From Desulfobulbaceae bacterium UBA5123 (lineage in GTDB: Bacteria; Desulfobacterota; Desulfobulbia; Desulfobulbales; UBA5123), in assembly GCA_002415465.1 (NCBI GenBank), contig DHYT01000012.1:1-16188 (forward strand): a stretch of 16,188 nucleotides of DNA, given 5' to 3'. The notes under the pieces are model-generated. The model ran no database searches and was not told the DNA's origin. It worked only from the letters and a program-made list of their open reading frames with translations. Shown in pieces: positions 1-6,015 of the stretch (positions are counted from its first letter, which is position 1; the number at the start of each line of letters is the position of its first letter). The position numbers and the translations under genes were made by a program.

Positions 1-21
1 ACCAGACTGAGCCACGTCCCG
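1..21 (-). tRNA. 5' end of a tRNA gene, probably tRNA-Pro (partial)
   Basis: Read on the minus strand, these bases give a 7-nt acceptor arm (CGGGACG), T8-G9, a GCTC D-stem and the D-loop AGTCTGGT, which is how a bacterial tRNA begins. The first base C, unusual for elongator tRNAs, and the general form match tRNA-Pro. The anticodon and the rest lie outside the window, so the amino acid is an inference. The gene is transcribed leftward, away from HU, with the HU terminator hairpin between them. Confidence 0.65.
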
Positions 22-116
22 ACCCGATGTGCTGCTTAATACAACGAACGGCGCCTCATTCTTTACTGCCTGCCGTTCTGTGCAGTGCATTGACTGCGTG
101 CTTCTATGAGGCTTTT

Positions 117-163
117 GCCAAAATAAACGGTTCCGACAAAAGTTACGCTTTGTCGGAACCGTT
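117..163 (-). terminator. Rho-independent terminator, likely for HU
   Basis: There is a perfect 15-bp inverted repeat: 126-140 (AACGGTTCCGACAAA) pairs with 149-163 across an 8-nt loop. On the minus strand the stem is followed by a T-rich stretch (TATTTTGG), which fits termination of leftward transcripts from HU. The hairpin sits about 150 nt past the HU stop; I see nothing else recognisable in 164-310. Confidence 0.75.
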
Positions 164-310
164 GGCGTTTTGCGGTCCGGATACGCTTAAAGTAACAGCA
201 CCTTTACATCCAATGACTATCAAATCTATCCGTCAAGCCCCCAAGCTTGCCGAGGATTCAACTGCCTATTGGTTGTATCGGTGTTGTCGCGTGATTGTAA
301 TCAGGCTTGT

Positions 311-583
311 TTACTTTACGGCGTCGGAAAGTTTGCTGCCGGCTTTGAAACGGGCAACTTTTCTGGCGGAGATTTTGATCTCTTTACCGGTTTGAGGGTT
401 GCGGCCCGTGCGAGCTGCCCTTTTAGCTACGGAAAAAGTGCCAAAACCTACCAGAGTGACTTTGTCCCCCTTGGACAGTGCGCTCGTGATGGAATCCAGC
501 ATACCGTTCAGTGCTTTTTCGGCGGCGGCTTTGCTGATGCCACTTGCGCTAGCCATCCCATCGACCAATTCACTCTTGTTCAT
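311..583 (-). CDS. hup: HU-family DNA-binding protein
   Basis: This encodes a 90-residue histone-like protein that binds and bends DNA as a dimer in the nucleoid. The length is exactly that of the family. The N-terminal helical dimerisation part ([10 protein letters not shown], residues 1-40) is followed by the signature [19 protein letters not shown] (residues 45-63), with the intercalating proline at 63 in the flexible arm, and then the arm return [17 protein letters not shown]. The ATG is supported by a strong Shine-Dalgarno (GGAGG, about 587-592 on the complement). It has its own promoter and a downstream hairpin terminator, so it is probably monocistronic. It could be the HU-alpha or HU-beta type; the sequence does not separate them, and IHF is less likely because the arm sequence is of the HU kind. 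Confidence 0.96.
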   Translation of the reverse strand: MNKSELVDGMASASGISKAAAEKALNGMLDSITSALSKGDKVTLVGFGTFSVAKRAARTGRNPQTGKEIKISARKVARFKAGSKLSDAVK

Positions 584-652
584 ACTCCTTCCTCCTTGCG
601 TTTTGTATGGTTCTGTTGCCTGAATGAAATTGAATAACGAGTATTCAAGGCG

Positions 653-681
653 ATTTAATCAGTAAGGACTTTGGTTGTCAA
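653..681 (-). promoter_or_regulatory. sigma70-type promoter for HU
   Basis: On the minus strand a perfect -35 box TTGACA (676-681) is separated by 17 nt from a -10-like TTAAAT (653-658, 4 of 6 matches). This puts transcription start about 60 nt upstream of the HU ATG. The match is by eye. Confidence 0.65.
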
Positions 682-683
682 AT

Positions 684-722
684 AAAAAAACCTGACAAGA
701 TACTGGTTATTATTTTTTTTAA
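684..722 (-). terminator. Weak AT-rich hairpin with T-run, possible terminator of the larE operon
   Basis: On the minus strand, ATAATAACC and GGTTTTTTTATT can pair imperfectly around a 12-nt loop, and the 3' arm is itself a run of seven T. It lies about 40 nt past the larE stop and just before the HU -35 box. The stem has only two G-C pairs and internal T-T mismatches, so this is tentative. Confidence 0.25.
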
Positions 723-759
723 CAAGGGGCGTATCGGCCTATATCCCTTACGGGACAAG

Positions 760-1560
760 CTAAAGAACTTTACCTGTTCGTTCCGAAAGATCAAGAAAAA
801 CTTTCACGAATCCCATTGTTTTGAAAAAAAACAGAACCTTGCTTCTTACTTCTTGTTCGGTCAATTTGTTGAAATCATTTGCAATAAGTTCAATGGTAGC
901 GATGTTGTCGGGGCGAATGCGAACCCGGCAATTCAGTATCCCGAATGCATGCAGATATGCCTCGCAGCGGGAAACTGCGGCAAGTTTTTCGTGGTTTATG
1001 GACATCCCGGAGGCAATCCGCGTCGCCAGGCAGGAGGCGGATGGTTTGTCCCATGTTGCAAGATGCAACTCCCGGCTCAGGGTTCTGACCGCGGCCTTGT
1101 CGAGTTTCGCTTCCACCAATGGTGTTTTTACACCCAGTTCACGAATGGCTCGATGGCCAGGGCGATCATCCTGGAGGTCATCCATGTTGGTGCCGTCCAG
1201 AAGGACGGTTTCCGGCTGACTGGCAAGGAACTGCTGAAAATCTTCGTAGATGGTTTTCTTGCAGTGGTAACAGCGATCCGGTGGGTTACTGACAAAATCT
1301 GGCCATGCGAGCGGGTTGAGGTGGCGAACCTGAAGGGTGGCGCCGATCAAGGCCGCTGTGTCTATCGCCCCCTTGGTTTCCGCTTCCGGTTGCAGCGGGG
1401 TTGCCGCCAGCAGGGCGATAGCCCTGCCATTGGTCGCTTCGGTGGCTGCCTTGAGCAGCAGGGTGCTGTCGACGCCTCCGGAAAATGCCACCGCCACCCT
1501 GCCTTTTGCGGCGATGAGCGAGCAAAGGGTATCGTATTTTTCGGCCAATCGCGGGTTCAA
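760..1560 (-). CDS. larE: LarE-type ATP-dependent sulfurtransferase (PP-loop)
   Basis: LarE proteins adenylate a carboxylate and insert sulfur; in lactate racemase maturation they thiolate the nickel-pincer precursor. With the TTG start at 1560 the protein has 266 residues, normal for the family. The PP-loop SGGVDS is at 27-32, CYHC at 97-100, the DGTN motif at 122-125, and the conserved SASCLATR segment at 174-181. Cys177 aligns with the sulfur-donating Cys of the Lactobacillus enzyme. With Cys97 and Cys100 it makes the three-cysteine set known from LarE homologues that carry a [4Fe-4S] cluster and need not sacrifice their own cysteine; cluster binding here is inference. The frame is open upstream to 1713, inside the preceding gene. 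I chose the TTG because it comes about 20 nt after that gene's stop with GACGAGG upstream. No larA, larB or larC is visible; it is last in the COG1900 operon. Confidence 0.88.
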   Translation of the reverse strand: MNPRLAEKYDTLCSLIAAKGRVAVAFSGGVDSTLLLKAATEATNGRAIALLAATPLQPEAETKGAIDTAALIGATLQVRHLNPLAWPDFVSNPPDRCYHCKKTIYEDFQQFLASQPETVLLDGTNMDDLQDDRPGHRAIRELGVKTPLVEAKLDKAAVRTLSRELHLATWDKPSASCLATRIASGMSINHEKLAAVSRCEAYLHAFGILNCRVRIRPDNIATIELIANDFNKLTEQEVRSKVLFFFKTMGFVKVFLDLSERTGKVL

Positions 1561-1579
1561 GTTGAAGCAGCCTCGTCGC

Positions 1580-2749
1580 TCACGCCGAGGGCAGTGTCTT
1601 GATCGGCTTTTCAAGTTCAAACTTGCCGTCGAGAATCCACTGTTTGAGGGTTTCCGCAATTTCACGAGCCCTGACCACGCTGGACAGCGGCGCAGTGGGT
1701 ACCTGTTTGCCATCGACCTCGATATGGCCGCTTTTAAGCTGGGCGTAGCTTACTTCGCCATGGTTTCTGGCAATCTGATTCGGGTAATCGTTTGCGTAAT
1801 CGACAACCTGGGTGAAAATCTCCTCGTCGGAGACACCGGTGTAGGCGGCCATTTCTTCGTTGAGGATCGGAATCGGAATGCCGATCCCCACCGCCAGGGT
1901 GGAGCCATAGCCCTGCATGCTGATGCCTTTCAGCCATCGCGAAGACATCCCCTTGAGATCGCCCTGGACCATGATGGTGCCGGCCGGTCGCCGGGTGGTG
2001 CCGTTTTCAGAGCGGATGGCTTTTGGGTTGTGCTGGGTGCCGTGCCAGGTGACATAGCCAACCCCGCCGCCCAGAAAGATCTTGGTGCCAAGGCCGATGG
2101 TTTTGTAAAGGGGGTCGTTCATCAGCGGGCTCAGCTCGCCGGCGCTGCAGTAAGTGGCGTTACGTCCCTCCGGTTTAAGGGTGCCCATATATGTATAGAT
2201 GGTTTTTTCGGAAAGGTTGATGGCGCAATTGTAATTTTGGTAGCAGTTCCGCGGGTTGGTGAGCAGGGCGTAGGGCATGTCCTCGAGCTTGAGCCGTTTT
2301 TCGATCTCCGTGTTCGGGTAGCAGTTGGTGCCGTACCCGATGGCCTTGAGGGTGATGGCCTTGCCGGCAACCAGATCTTCGATGACATGGCCGCCGCCGT
2401 AACGGAAGGCGCCGGGGAAAACCTTGTTGAGCGGATCATCCTCGGTGGGTTCGGTGGCGCCGATGTAGACGTCCACGGCGGCAAGCCCGGCGTAGGCCGG
2501 TACGTTGTTGAGCCATACCTTGGATGCCTTGATGGTGGGGTTGGTGTGGCCGAAATTGATGAAGGCGCCGGAGGAGCACATGGGTGAGAAGGTGCCGGTG
2601 GTGACAACGTCGACCTTTCGGGCCGCTTCAACCGGGCCCTCTTTTTTGACTATGTTCACCATCTCTTCGGCGGTGACGACCACCGCCTCGCCGGCACGGA
2701 TCTTGGCGTTGATTTCATCGTAGGTTTTGTTGACTTTATATGCGCTCAT
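1580..2749 (-). CDS. Homocysteine biosynthesis protein, COG1900/DUF39 (HcyBio) family
   Basis: Members of this family take part in making homocysteine from aspartate semialdehyde and sulfide in methanogens and are found in many anaerobic sulfur-metabolising bacteria. The 389-residue product is a full-length single-domain member with typical stretches such as TGTFSPMCSSGAFINFGH (51-68), AIGYGTNCYPN (136-146) and FLGGGVGYV (225-233). Cys58 and Cys143 are the best candidates for the two conserved catalytic cysteines; Cys169, Cys175 and Cys201 are additional. The ATG has a good Shine-Dalgarno (GAGGAG). It follows the CBS-ACT gene by 57 nt and precedes larE by about 20 nt, so the three are probably co-transcribed. 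Some archaeal relatives carry CBS domains at their C-terminus; here that part is absent and a separate CBS protein is encoded next door. Confidence 0.88.
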   Translation of the reverse strand: MSAYKVNKTYDEINAKIRAGEAVVVTAEEMVNIVKKEGPVEAARKVDVVTTGTFSPMCSSGAFINFGHTNPTIKASKVWLNNVPAYAGLAAVDVYIGATEPTEDDPLNKVFPGAFRYGGGHVIEDLVAGKAITLKAIGYGTNCYPNTEIEKRLKLEDMPYALLTNPRNCYQNYNCAINLSEKTIYTYMGTLKPEGRNATYCSAGELSPLMNDPLYKTIGLGTKIFLGGGVGYVTWHGTQHNPKAIRSENGTTRRPAGTIMVQGDLKGMSSRWLKGISMQGYGSTLAVGIGIPIPILNEEMAAYTGVSDEEIFTQVVDYANDYPNQIARNHGEVSYAQLKSGHIEVDGKQVPTAPLSSVVRAREIAETLKQWILDGKFELEKPIKTLPSA

Positions 2750-2806
2750 TATCTCCTCGCTGCGGGTGACGCTGATTGGGATTGGATTCTTTGATGATGG
2801 AAACGG

Positions 2807-3409
2807 TTAATACTCCATTATGGAGAGCACCTTGTGGCCAGCCTTGGTCAGCGCCTCGGCGACAGGTTCAAGATCGCACTTGTCCACCCGGAAGTAATGC
2901 ACCTTGCGTCGGGATGAATGCGTTTCCGTGGCCACGCTGAGGATTTCGCAATCGTGCTCCCGGATAATCCTGGTGACCTCGTTGATGCCCCCTTTCTTGT
3001 TGATGATCACATCGATGCGGGCAGATGCCTTGAGCAGGCCCATGACCTCGATGAAGGCGTTCAGCAGGTCGGAGGTGGTCAGAATGCCGATCAGTTTTTT
3101 CTTTTCCAGGACCGGCATGCCGCCGATCTTGAAATCGTGGAACAGCTTGGCGGCGGTTTCAATGCTCGCGTTTGCATTGATGGTGATGGGGTTCAAGACC
3201 ATCACCTTGCCCACCGGTATCTCCTCGACCATTGAAGGAAAGGAGAATTGCCGGAGATCGCTTTCGGTGATGAAGCCGACAAACTGGTCGTCTTCCATGA
3301 CCGGCAGGTGGCGGATGCCGTTGACGGTCATCAGTTGCGCGGCGTCCTGCAGGAGGGCGGTCTTGGCAATGGTGACCGGGTTGCTTTTCATCCAGTTTTT
3401 AACTTTCAT
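2807..3409 (-). CDS. CBS-pair protein with C-terminal ACT-like domain (AcuB-like)
   Basis: The 200-residue protein has two CBS motifs (residues about 1-55, with VGFITESDLR at 44-53, and 66-120, with IGILTTSDLL at 107-116). An ACT-like domain follows (about 128-200). CBS pairs bind adenosyl ligands (ATP, AMP, SAM) and ACT domains bind amino acids, so a ligand-sensing regulator is likely; the ligand cannot be read from the sequence. It is first in the operon with the COG1900 gene and larE, and in some homologues CBS domains are fused to COG1900, so I infer that it controls the COG1900 enzyme in trans. The ATG lacks a well-spaced Shine-Dalgarno; the nearest purine run (GGGGAG) is about 16 nt upstream. 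A 10-codon ORF starting at 3438 ends with its TGA overlapping this ATG. Confidence 0.85.
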   Translation of the reverse strand: MKVKNWMKSNPVTIAKTALLQDAAQLMTVNGIRHLPVMEDDQFVGFITESDLRQFSFPSMVEEIPVGKVMVLNPITINANASIETAAKLFHDFKIGGMPVLEKKKLIGILTTSDLLNAFIEVMGLLKASARIDVIINKKGGINEVTRIIREHDCEILSVATETHSSRRKVHYFRVDKCDLEPVAEALTKAGHKVLSIMEY

Positions 3410-3426
3410 GATGAAATAGGATGACT

Positions 3427-3491
3427 CCCCAACGCCATGGCGGGGCGGAACTGAATTGACGGAAATCTCTTGCCTGGAGAGAGAGTCCGCC
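3427..3491 (-). promoter_or_regulatory. Structured 5' region of the CBS-COG1900-larE operon
   Basis: Two nested inverted repeats lie just upstream of the CBS gene. GGCGGA (3444-3449) pairs with TCCGCC (3486-3491) and encloses TCTCT (3466-3470) pairing with AGAGA (3478-3482). Next to it, the palindrome CGCCATGGCG (3433-3442) is flanked by C and G runs (3427-3430 and 3442-3445). It could fold in the minus-strand mRNA leader and might sequester the ribosome-binding region. It does not match any riboswitch consensus I know, including the SAM classes. Confidence 0.4.
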
Positions 3492-3516
3492 GGGGTTCTT
3501 AAGCATCGTTAAATGA

Positions 3517-3546
3517 TTGAAATCAACGGTAGAGTAAAAATAATAT
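3517..3546 (+). promoter_or_regulatory. Candidate sigma70 promoter of pheA
   Basis: TTGAAA (3517-3522, 5 of 6) and TAATAT (3541-3546, 4 of 6) are 18 nt apart in an AT-rich patch. A start near 3553 would give a leader of about 200 nt before the pheA ATG, the size expected of an attenuator leader. Confidence 0.5.
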
Positions 3547-3552
3547 TATTTC

Positions 3553-3610
3553 AAGCAGGAAGTGTGAGCCTTCGGGGTTTTCAGGCGCGGTGCCTGCTTT
3601 TGCTCTTTTC
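3553..3610 (+). terminator. Alternative hairpins in the pheA leader (candidate attenuator)
   Basis: The compact hairpin CAGGC-GCGGT-GCCTG (3582-3596) is followed by a T-rich tract (CTTTTGCTCTTTTC). Its descending arm can instead pair with the very 5' end of the leader: AAGCAGG (3553-3559) is the exact complement of CCTGCTT (3593-3599). The two pairings exclude each other. A Phe-rich mini-ORF starts inside the hairpin. The pairings are seen in the sequence; a role in attenuation is inference. Confidence 0.45.
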
Positions 3611-3678
3611 TTCTGGTTCGATTTGCTTTAGATTGCTAAATTCTTAAATTGATAAGACAGGCGCGGCGCGCTTTTGCT
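3582..3678 (+). repeat. Imperfect direct repeat in the pheA leader
   Basis: Unit 1 (3582-3604) and unit 2 (3658-3678) share CAGGCGCGG and GCTTTTGCT with a small difference between them (about 20 of 23 positions, a 2-nt gap in unit 2). Each unit has a GC-rich self-complementary core followed by TTTT: CAGGC/GCCTG in unit 1 and GCGC/GCGC (3661-3664 with 3668-3671) in unit 2. The leader may therefore contain two terminator-like elements, one on each side of the mini-ORF. Confidence 0.5.
3590..3631 (+). CDS. Candidate Phe-rich leader peptide of pheA
   Basis: A GTG-initiated frame of 13 codons encodes MPAFALFFWFDLL and ends at TAG (3629-3631), 121 nt before pheA. Four of 13 residues are Phe (codons at 3599, 3608, 3611 and 3617), with one Trp between. 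The composition is like that of the E. coli pheA leader peptide, in which ribosome stalling at Phe codons controls termination. The Shine-Dalgarno is weak (AGG at 3583-3585, or GGGG further up), and the start is GTG. Thymine-rich DNA gives Phe codons easily, so chance is possible. Confidence 0.4.
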   Translation: MPAFALFFWFDLL

Positions 3679-3752
3679 TGCTGATGCCCGGTCAAAGAGT
3701 TCATTCTTTTCACGAAAACAGCTGACCAAGTTGTTCAGGAACTGTCCAGACA

Positions 3753-4835
3753 ATGACCAAAACAGTCAATAACTCCCTGCCGGAGATTCGAAACCGTATC
3801 GATGCCATCGATACGCAGATCCTTTCCTTGTTGAAGGAACGTCTGCGGTGTGCCCGTGAGATTGGCCGGGTAAAGGCGCAGGACCAGCGGCCCACCTGGG
3901 ATCCAAAGCGTGAGCGGATGATCTTCGAGCGACTGGAGGCGGCAAACGGCGGTGAATTCCCCTGGCCGTCGTTGATGGTCATCTATCGTGAAATCATCAC
4001 CACCTGTCGTCTTTCCCAGAACAAGGTCGAGGTCGCCTATATGGGGCCGGAGTCTACCTTCAGCCACCTGGCCGGCATCAAGTGTTTTGGGCAGTCTGCA
4101 GAATACCGCGCCACCGAGACCATCGAGGATGTGTTTATCGAGGTGGAGAAGGGGCGGGTTCAGTACGGCATCGTGCCGGTGGAGAATTCCATCGAGGGCG
4201 CCGTGACCTCGACCCTGGACGCCTTTGTCAATCATCGGGTACGGGTCTGCGGTGAGGTCAATCTTCCGATCAGTCACAATCTGATCAATAAGAGCGGCAG
4301 TATCAAGGATGTAAAACAGGTTTTGTCGCATCCGCAGCCGCTGGCGCAATGCCGGCAGTGGCTGCGGAAGAATCTGCCCGAGGTGCCGACCCGGAGTACC
4401 TTCAGCACCGCCGTGGCCTCGCAGATGGCGGCGGATGATGAGACGGTCGCGGCCATCGCCAGTGAGCTTGCGGTCAAGACCTACGGGCTGCAGGTGGTGG
4501 TGCGCGGGGTGGAGGATTACAGCGGCAACACCACCCGCTTTCTGCTCCTCGGCGCGGAATCCCCGCCGCCCAGCGGCGCCGACAAGACCTCGCTGCTGAT
4601 CAGCTTCCTCGACCGGCCCGGCGCTCTGAGCGAAAGCCTCAGCATTCTCGCCCGGCGCGGCATCAATCTGACCCGGATAGAATCACGCCCGGTGAAAGGC
4701 ACCGCCGGGCAGTACCTCTTCTTTATCGATATGCTCGGTCACTGGGAGGACAACGAGGTGCGGCAAGGGTGTGAGCAGTTGAAGGAATTCTGTTCCTATT
4801 TCGAGTGGCTCGGGTCCTACCCGGTCGGCGCATAA
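3753..4835 (+). CDS. pheA: Bifunctional chorismate mutase / prephenate dehydratase
   Basis: This converts chorismate to prephenate and then phenylpyruvate, the route to phenylalanine. The 360-residue length is normal for the fused P-protein. Residues 1-90 are the AroQ-type chorismate mutase helices (IDAIDTQILSLLKER at 16-30). Prephenate dehydratase follows (YMGPESTFSH at 96-105, GIVPVENSIEGAV at 139-151, SHPQPLAQC at 192-200, NTTRFLLL at 259-266, including the catalytic TRF motif). A C-terminal ACT domain comes last (DRPGAL at 287-292, NLTRIESRP at 305-313), the phenylalanine-binding site for feedback inhibition. Upstream is a roughly 200-nt leader with attenuator features. The ATG has AGGA about 13 nt upstream. 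It ends 5 bp from the end of convergent moaA. Confidence 0.96.
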   Translation: MTKTVNNSLPEIRNRIDAIDTQILSLLKERLRCAREIGRVKAQDQRPTWDPKRERMIFERLEAANGGEFPWPSLMVIYREIITTCRLSQNKVEVAYMGPESTFSHLAGIKCFGQSAEYRATETIEDVFIEVEKGRVQYGIVPVENSIEGAVTSTLDAFVNHRVRVCGEVNLPISHNLINKSGSIKDVKQVLSHPQPLAQCRQWLRKNLPEVPTRSTFSTAVASQMAADDETVAAIASELAVKTYGLQVVVRGVEDYSGNTTRFLLLGAESPPPSGADKTSLLISFLDRPGALSESLSILARRGINLTRIESRPVKGTAGQYLFFIDMLGHWEDNEVRQGCEQLKEFCSYFEWLGSYPVGA

Positions 4836-4840
4836 ACCGA

Positions 4841-5851
4841 TCAGCCGCCGATGCGGGACATCCGGCCGTGACAGGTGCCGCTCTTCTCCGTGTTGAGCAG
4901 GTGGCCCTTGGGTTTGTTGAGGATGGTCGCCAGCAGGGCGTTTCGGATATCCGTATCGCTGCCGTTGTTGCGGATGATCCCCTTGAGGTCGGTTTCCCGG
5001 TCGGTGAGCAGGCAGGAGCGGAGCTTGCCCTCGGAGGTCAGACGCAGGCGGTTGCACTTGTCGCAGAAATGGTGGCTGATGGGGCTGATGAATCCGATTT
5101 TGCCCTTGGCGCCGGCATACTGATACATCCTGGCCGGCCCCTCCATGCCGCCGCTCGCAACTGATGCAAGCGGCCCCAGCGTTTCGAGCCGTTTCTTGAT
5201 CGTGTCCGCTGAGATGTATTTTCCCTTGTCCCACGCCGAGTCCTTGCCCATGGGCATGAACTCGATAAACCGGATCTGATACGGTTCGGTTTGGGAGAGT
5301 CTGGCAAAGTCCAGAAATTCATCGTCGTTGATCCCGTTCATGGCGACGACGTTGATCTTGATCGGGGCGAAGCCCATTTCGCGGGCGATGCCGATGCCGC
5401 GCCAGACCCGGTCAAACAGATCACCGCCGGTGATCTCCCGAAAGCGTTCCGGCCGCAGGGTGTCCAGGCTGATGTTCAGTTTTCTGATCCCGGCCCGGTA
5501 CAGTTCCTCGGCATAGTCGGGCAGGAGGACGCCGTTGGTGGTGAGCCGAATGTCTTCAAGGCCGTCGATCCCGGCCAGCCACCGGATGAAGGTGGTGATG
5601 TCGCGACGCACCAAGGGTTCGCCGCCGGTAAGGCGGATTTTCTTGATCCCCATCTCAACCGCCAGTCGTACGACCCGCAGGATTTCCTCGTAGCTGAGCA
5701 ATTCGACGTTATCGAGCTTGTCGTTGATTGTTTTTGGGGTACAGTAGAGGCAGCGCAGATTGCACTGGTCGGTGAGCGACAGCCGCAGGTAGCTGATCGA
5801 GCGGTCGAACATATCGACGAGGTTATTGTTTCCCGGTTCGGCAGGCTTCAT
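4841..5851 (-). CDS. moaA: GTP 3',8-cyclase MoaA (molybdenum cofactor synthesis)
   Basis: This radical-SAM enzyme carries out the first step of molybdopterin synthesis. The 336-residue product has the N-terminal [4Fe-4S] motif CNLRCLYC (Cys30, Cys34, Cys37), the SAM-binding GGEP (76-79) and NISLD (126-130). The C-terminal cluster ligands are Cys263, Cys266 and Cys280, in CDKCNRLRL and the following segment. It ends in the conserved Gly-Gly needed for catalysis. The first Met is preferred over Met14 because the segment LVDMFDRSISYLRL aligns with the usual MoaA N-terminus. No strong Shine-Dalgarno is seen. No other moa or mog gene is in the window. It is divergent from tsaD; in the 164-bp gap (5852-6015) I see no clear promoter, hairpin or RNA gene. 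Confidence 0.96.
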   Translation of the reverse strand: MKPAEPGNNNLVDMFDRSISYLRLSLTDQCNLRCLYCTPKTINDKLDNVELLSYEEILRVVRLAVEMGIKKIRLTGGEPLVRRDITTFIRWLAGIDGLEDIRLTTNGVLLPDYAEELYRAGIRKLNISLDTLRPERFREITGGDLFDRVWRGIGIAREMGFAPIKINVVAMNGINDDEFLDFARLSQTEPYQIRFIEFMPMGKDSAWDKGKYISADTIKKRLETLGPLASVASGGMEGPARMYQYAGAKGKIGFISPISHHFCDKCNRLRLTSEGKLRSCLLTDRETDLKGIIRNNGSDTDIRNALLATILNKPKGHLLNTEKSGTCHGRMSRIGG

Positions 5852-6015
5852 GGGTTCGTTCTTGTCGCTGGTGGTGTATAGTGTTGTCCGTGGGTTAACG
5901 GTTTCACCTTTTCCTGAAATGGGAATTTACGGGTACGGCGCTCTTTCGTCAAGGGGATATCCTTTGCACGACTTGTGTTGTCCCTCATCGTAGATGATAT
6001 TGAAGATATTGCTTG

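Noticed and set aside
53..116. GCCTCAT/ATGAGGC inverted repeat followed by TTTT
   Set aside because: The loop is 46 nt with little internal pairing, and there is no plus-strand gene in front of it to terminate.
200..310. tRNA-like T-arm sequence (GTTGAATCC on the minus strand) between HU and its terminator
   Set aside because: No acceptor stem, D-arm or anticodon arm can be built around it.
853..1602. Plus-strand ORF of 249 codons opposite larE
   Set aside because: The opposite strand has the SGGVDS PP-loop and conserved LarE cysteines. This ORF has no start signal or domain.
1337..2587. Plus-strand ORF of 416 codons opposite the COG1900 gene and larE
   Set aside because: The minus-strand product is a full-length known family with a good Shine-Dalgarno. 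The plus-strand translation is a Gly/Val/Asp-rich shadow without a domain.
3410..3560. SAM-responsive riboswitch upstream of the CBS-COG1900-larE operon
   Set aside because: The operon's link to homocysteine made this worth checking, but the conserved cores of the SAM-I, SAM-II and SAH motifs are absent. Only generic hairpins remain.
5852..6015. Molybdenum-cofactor riboswitch upstream of moaA
   Set aside because: The gap of 164 bp is long enough, but no stem pattern of that element can be seen by eye.
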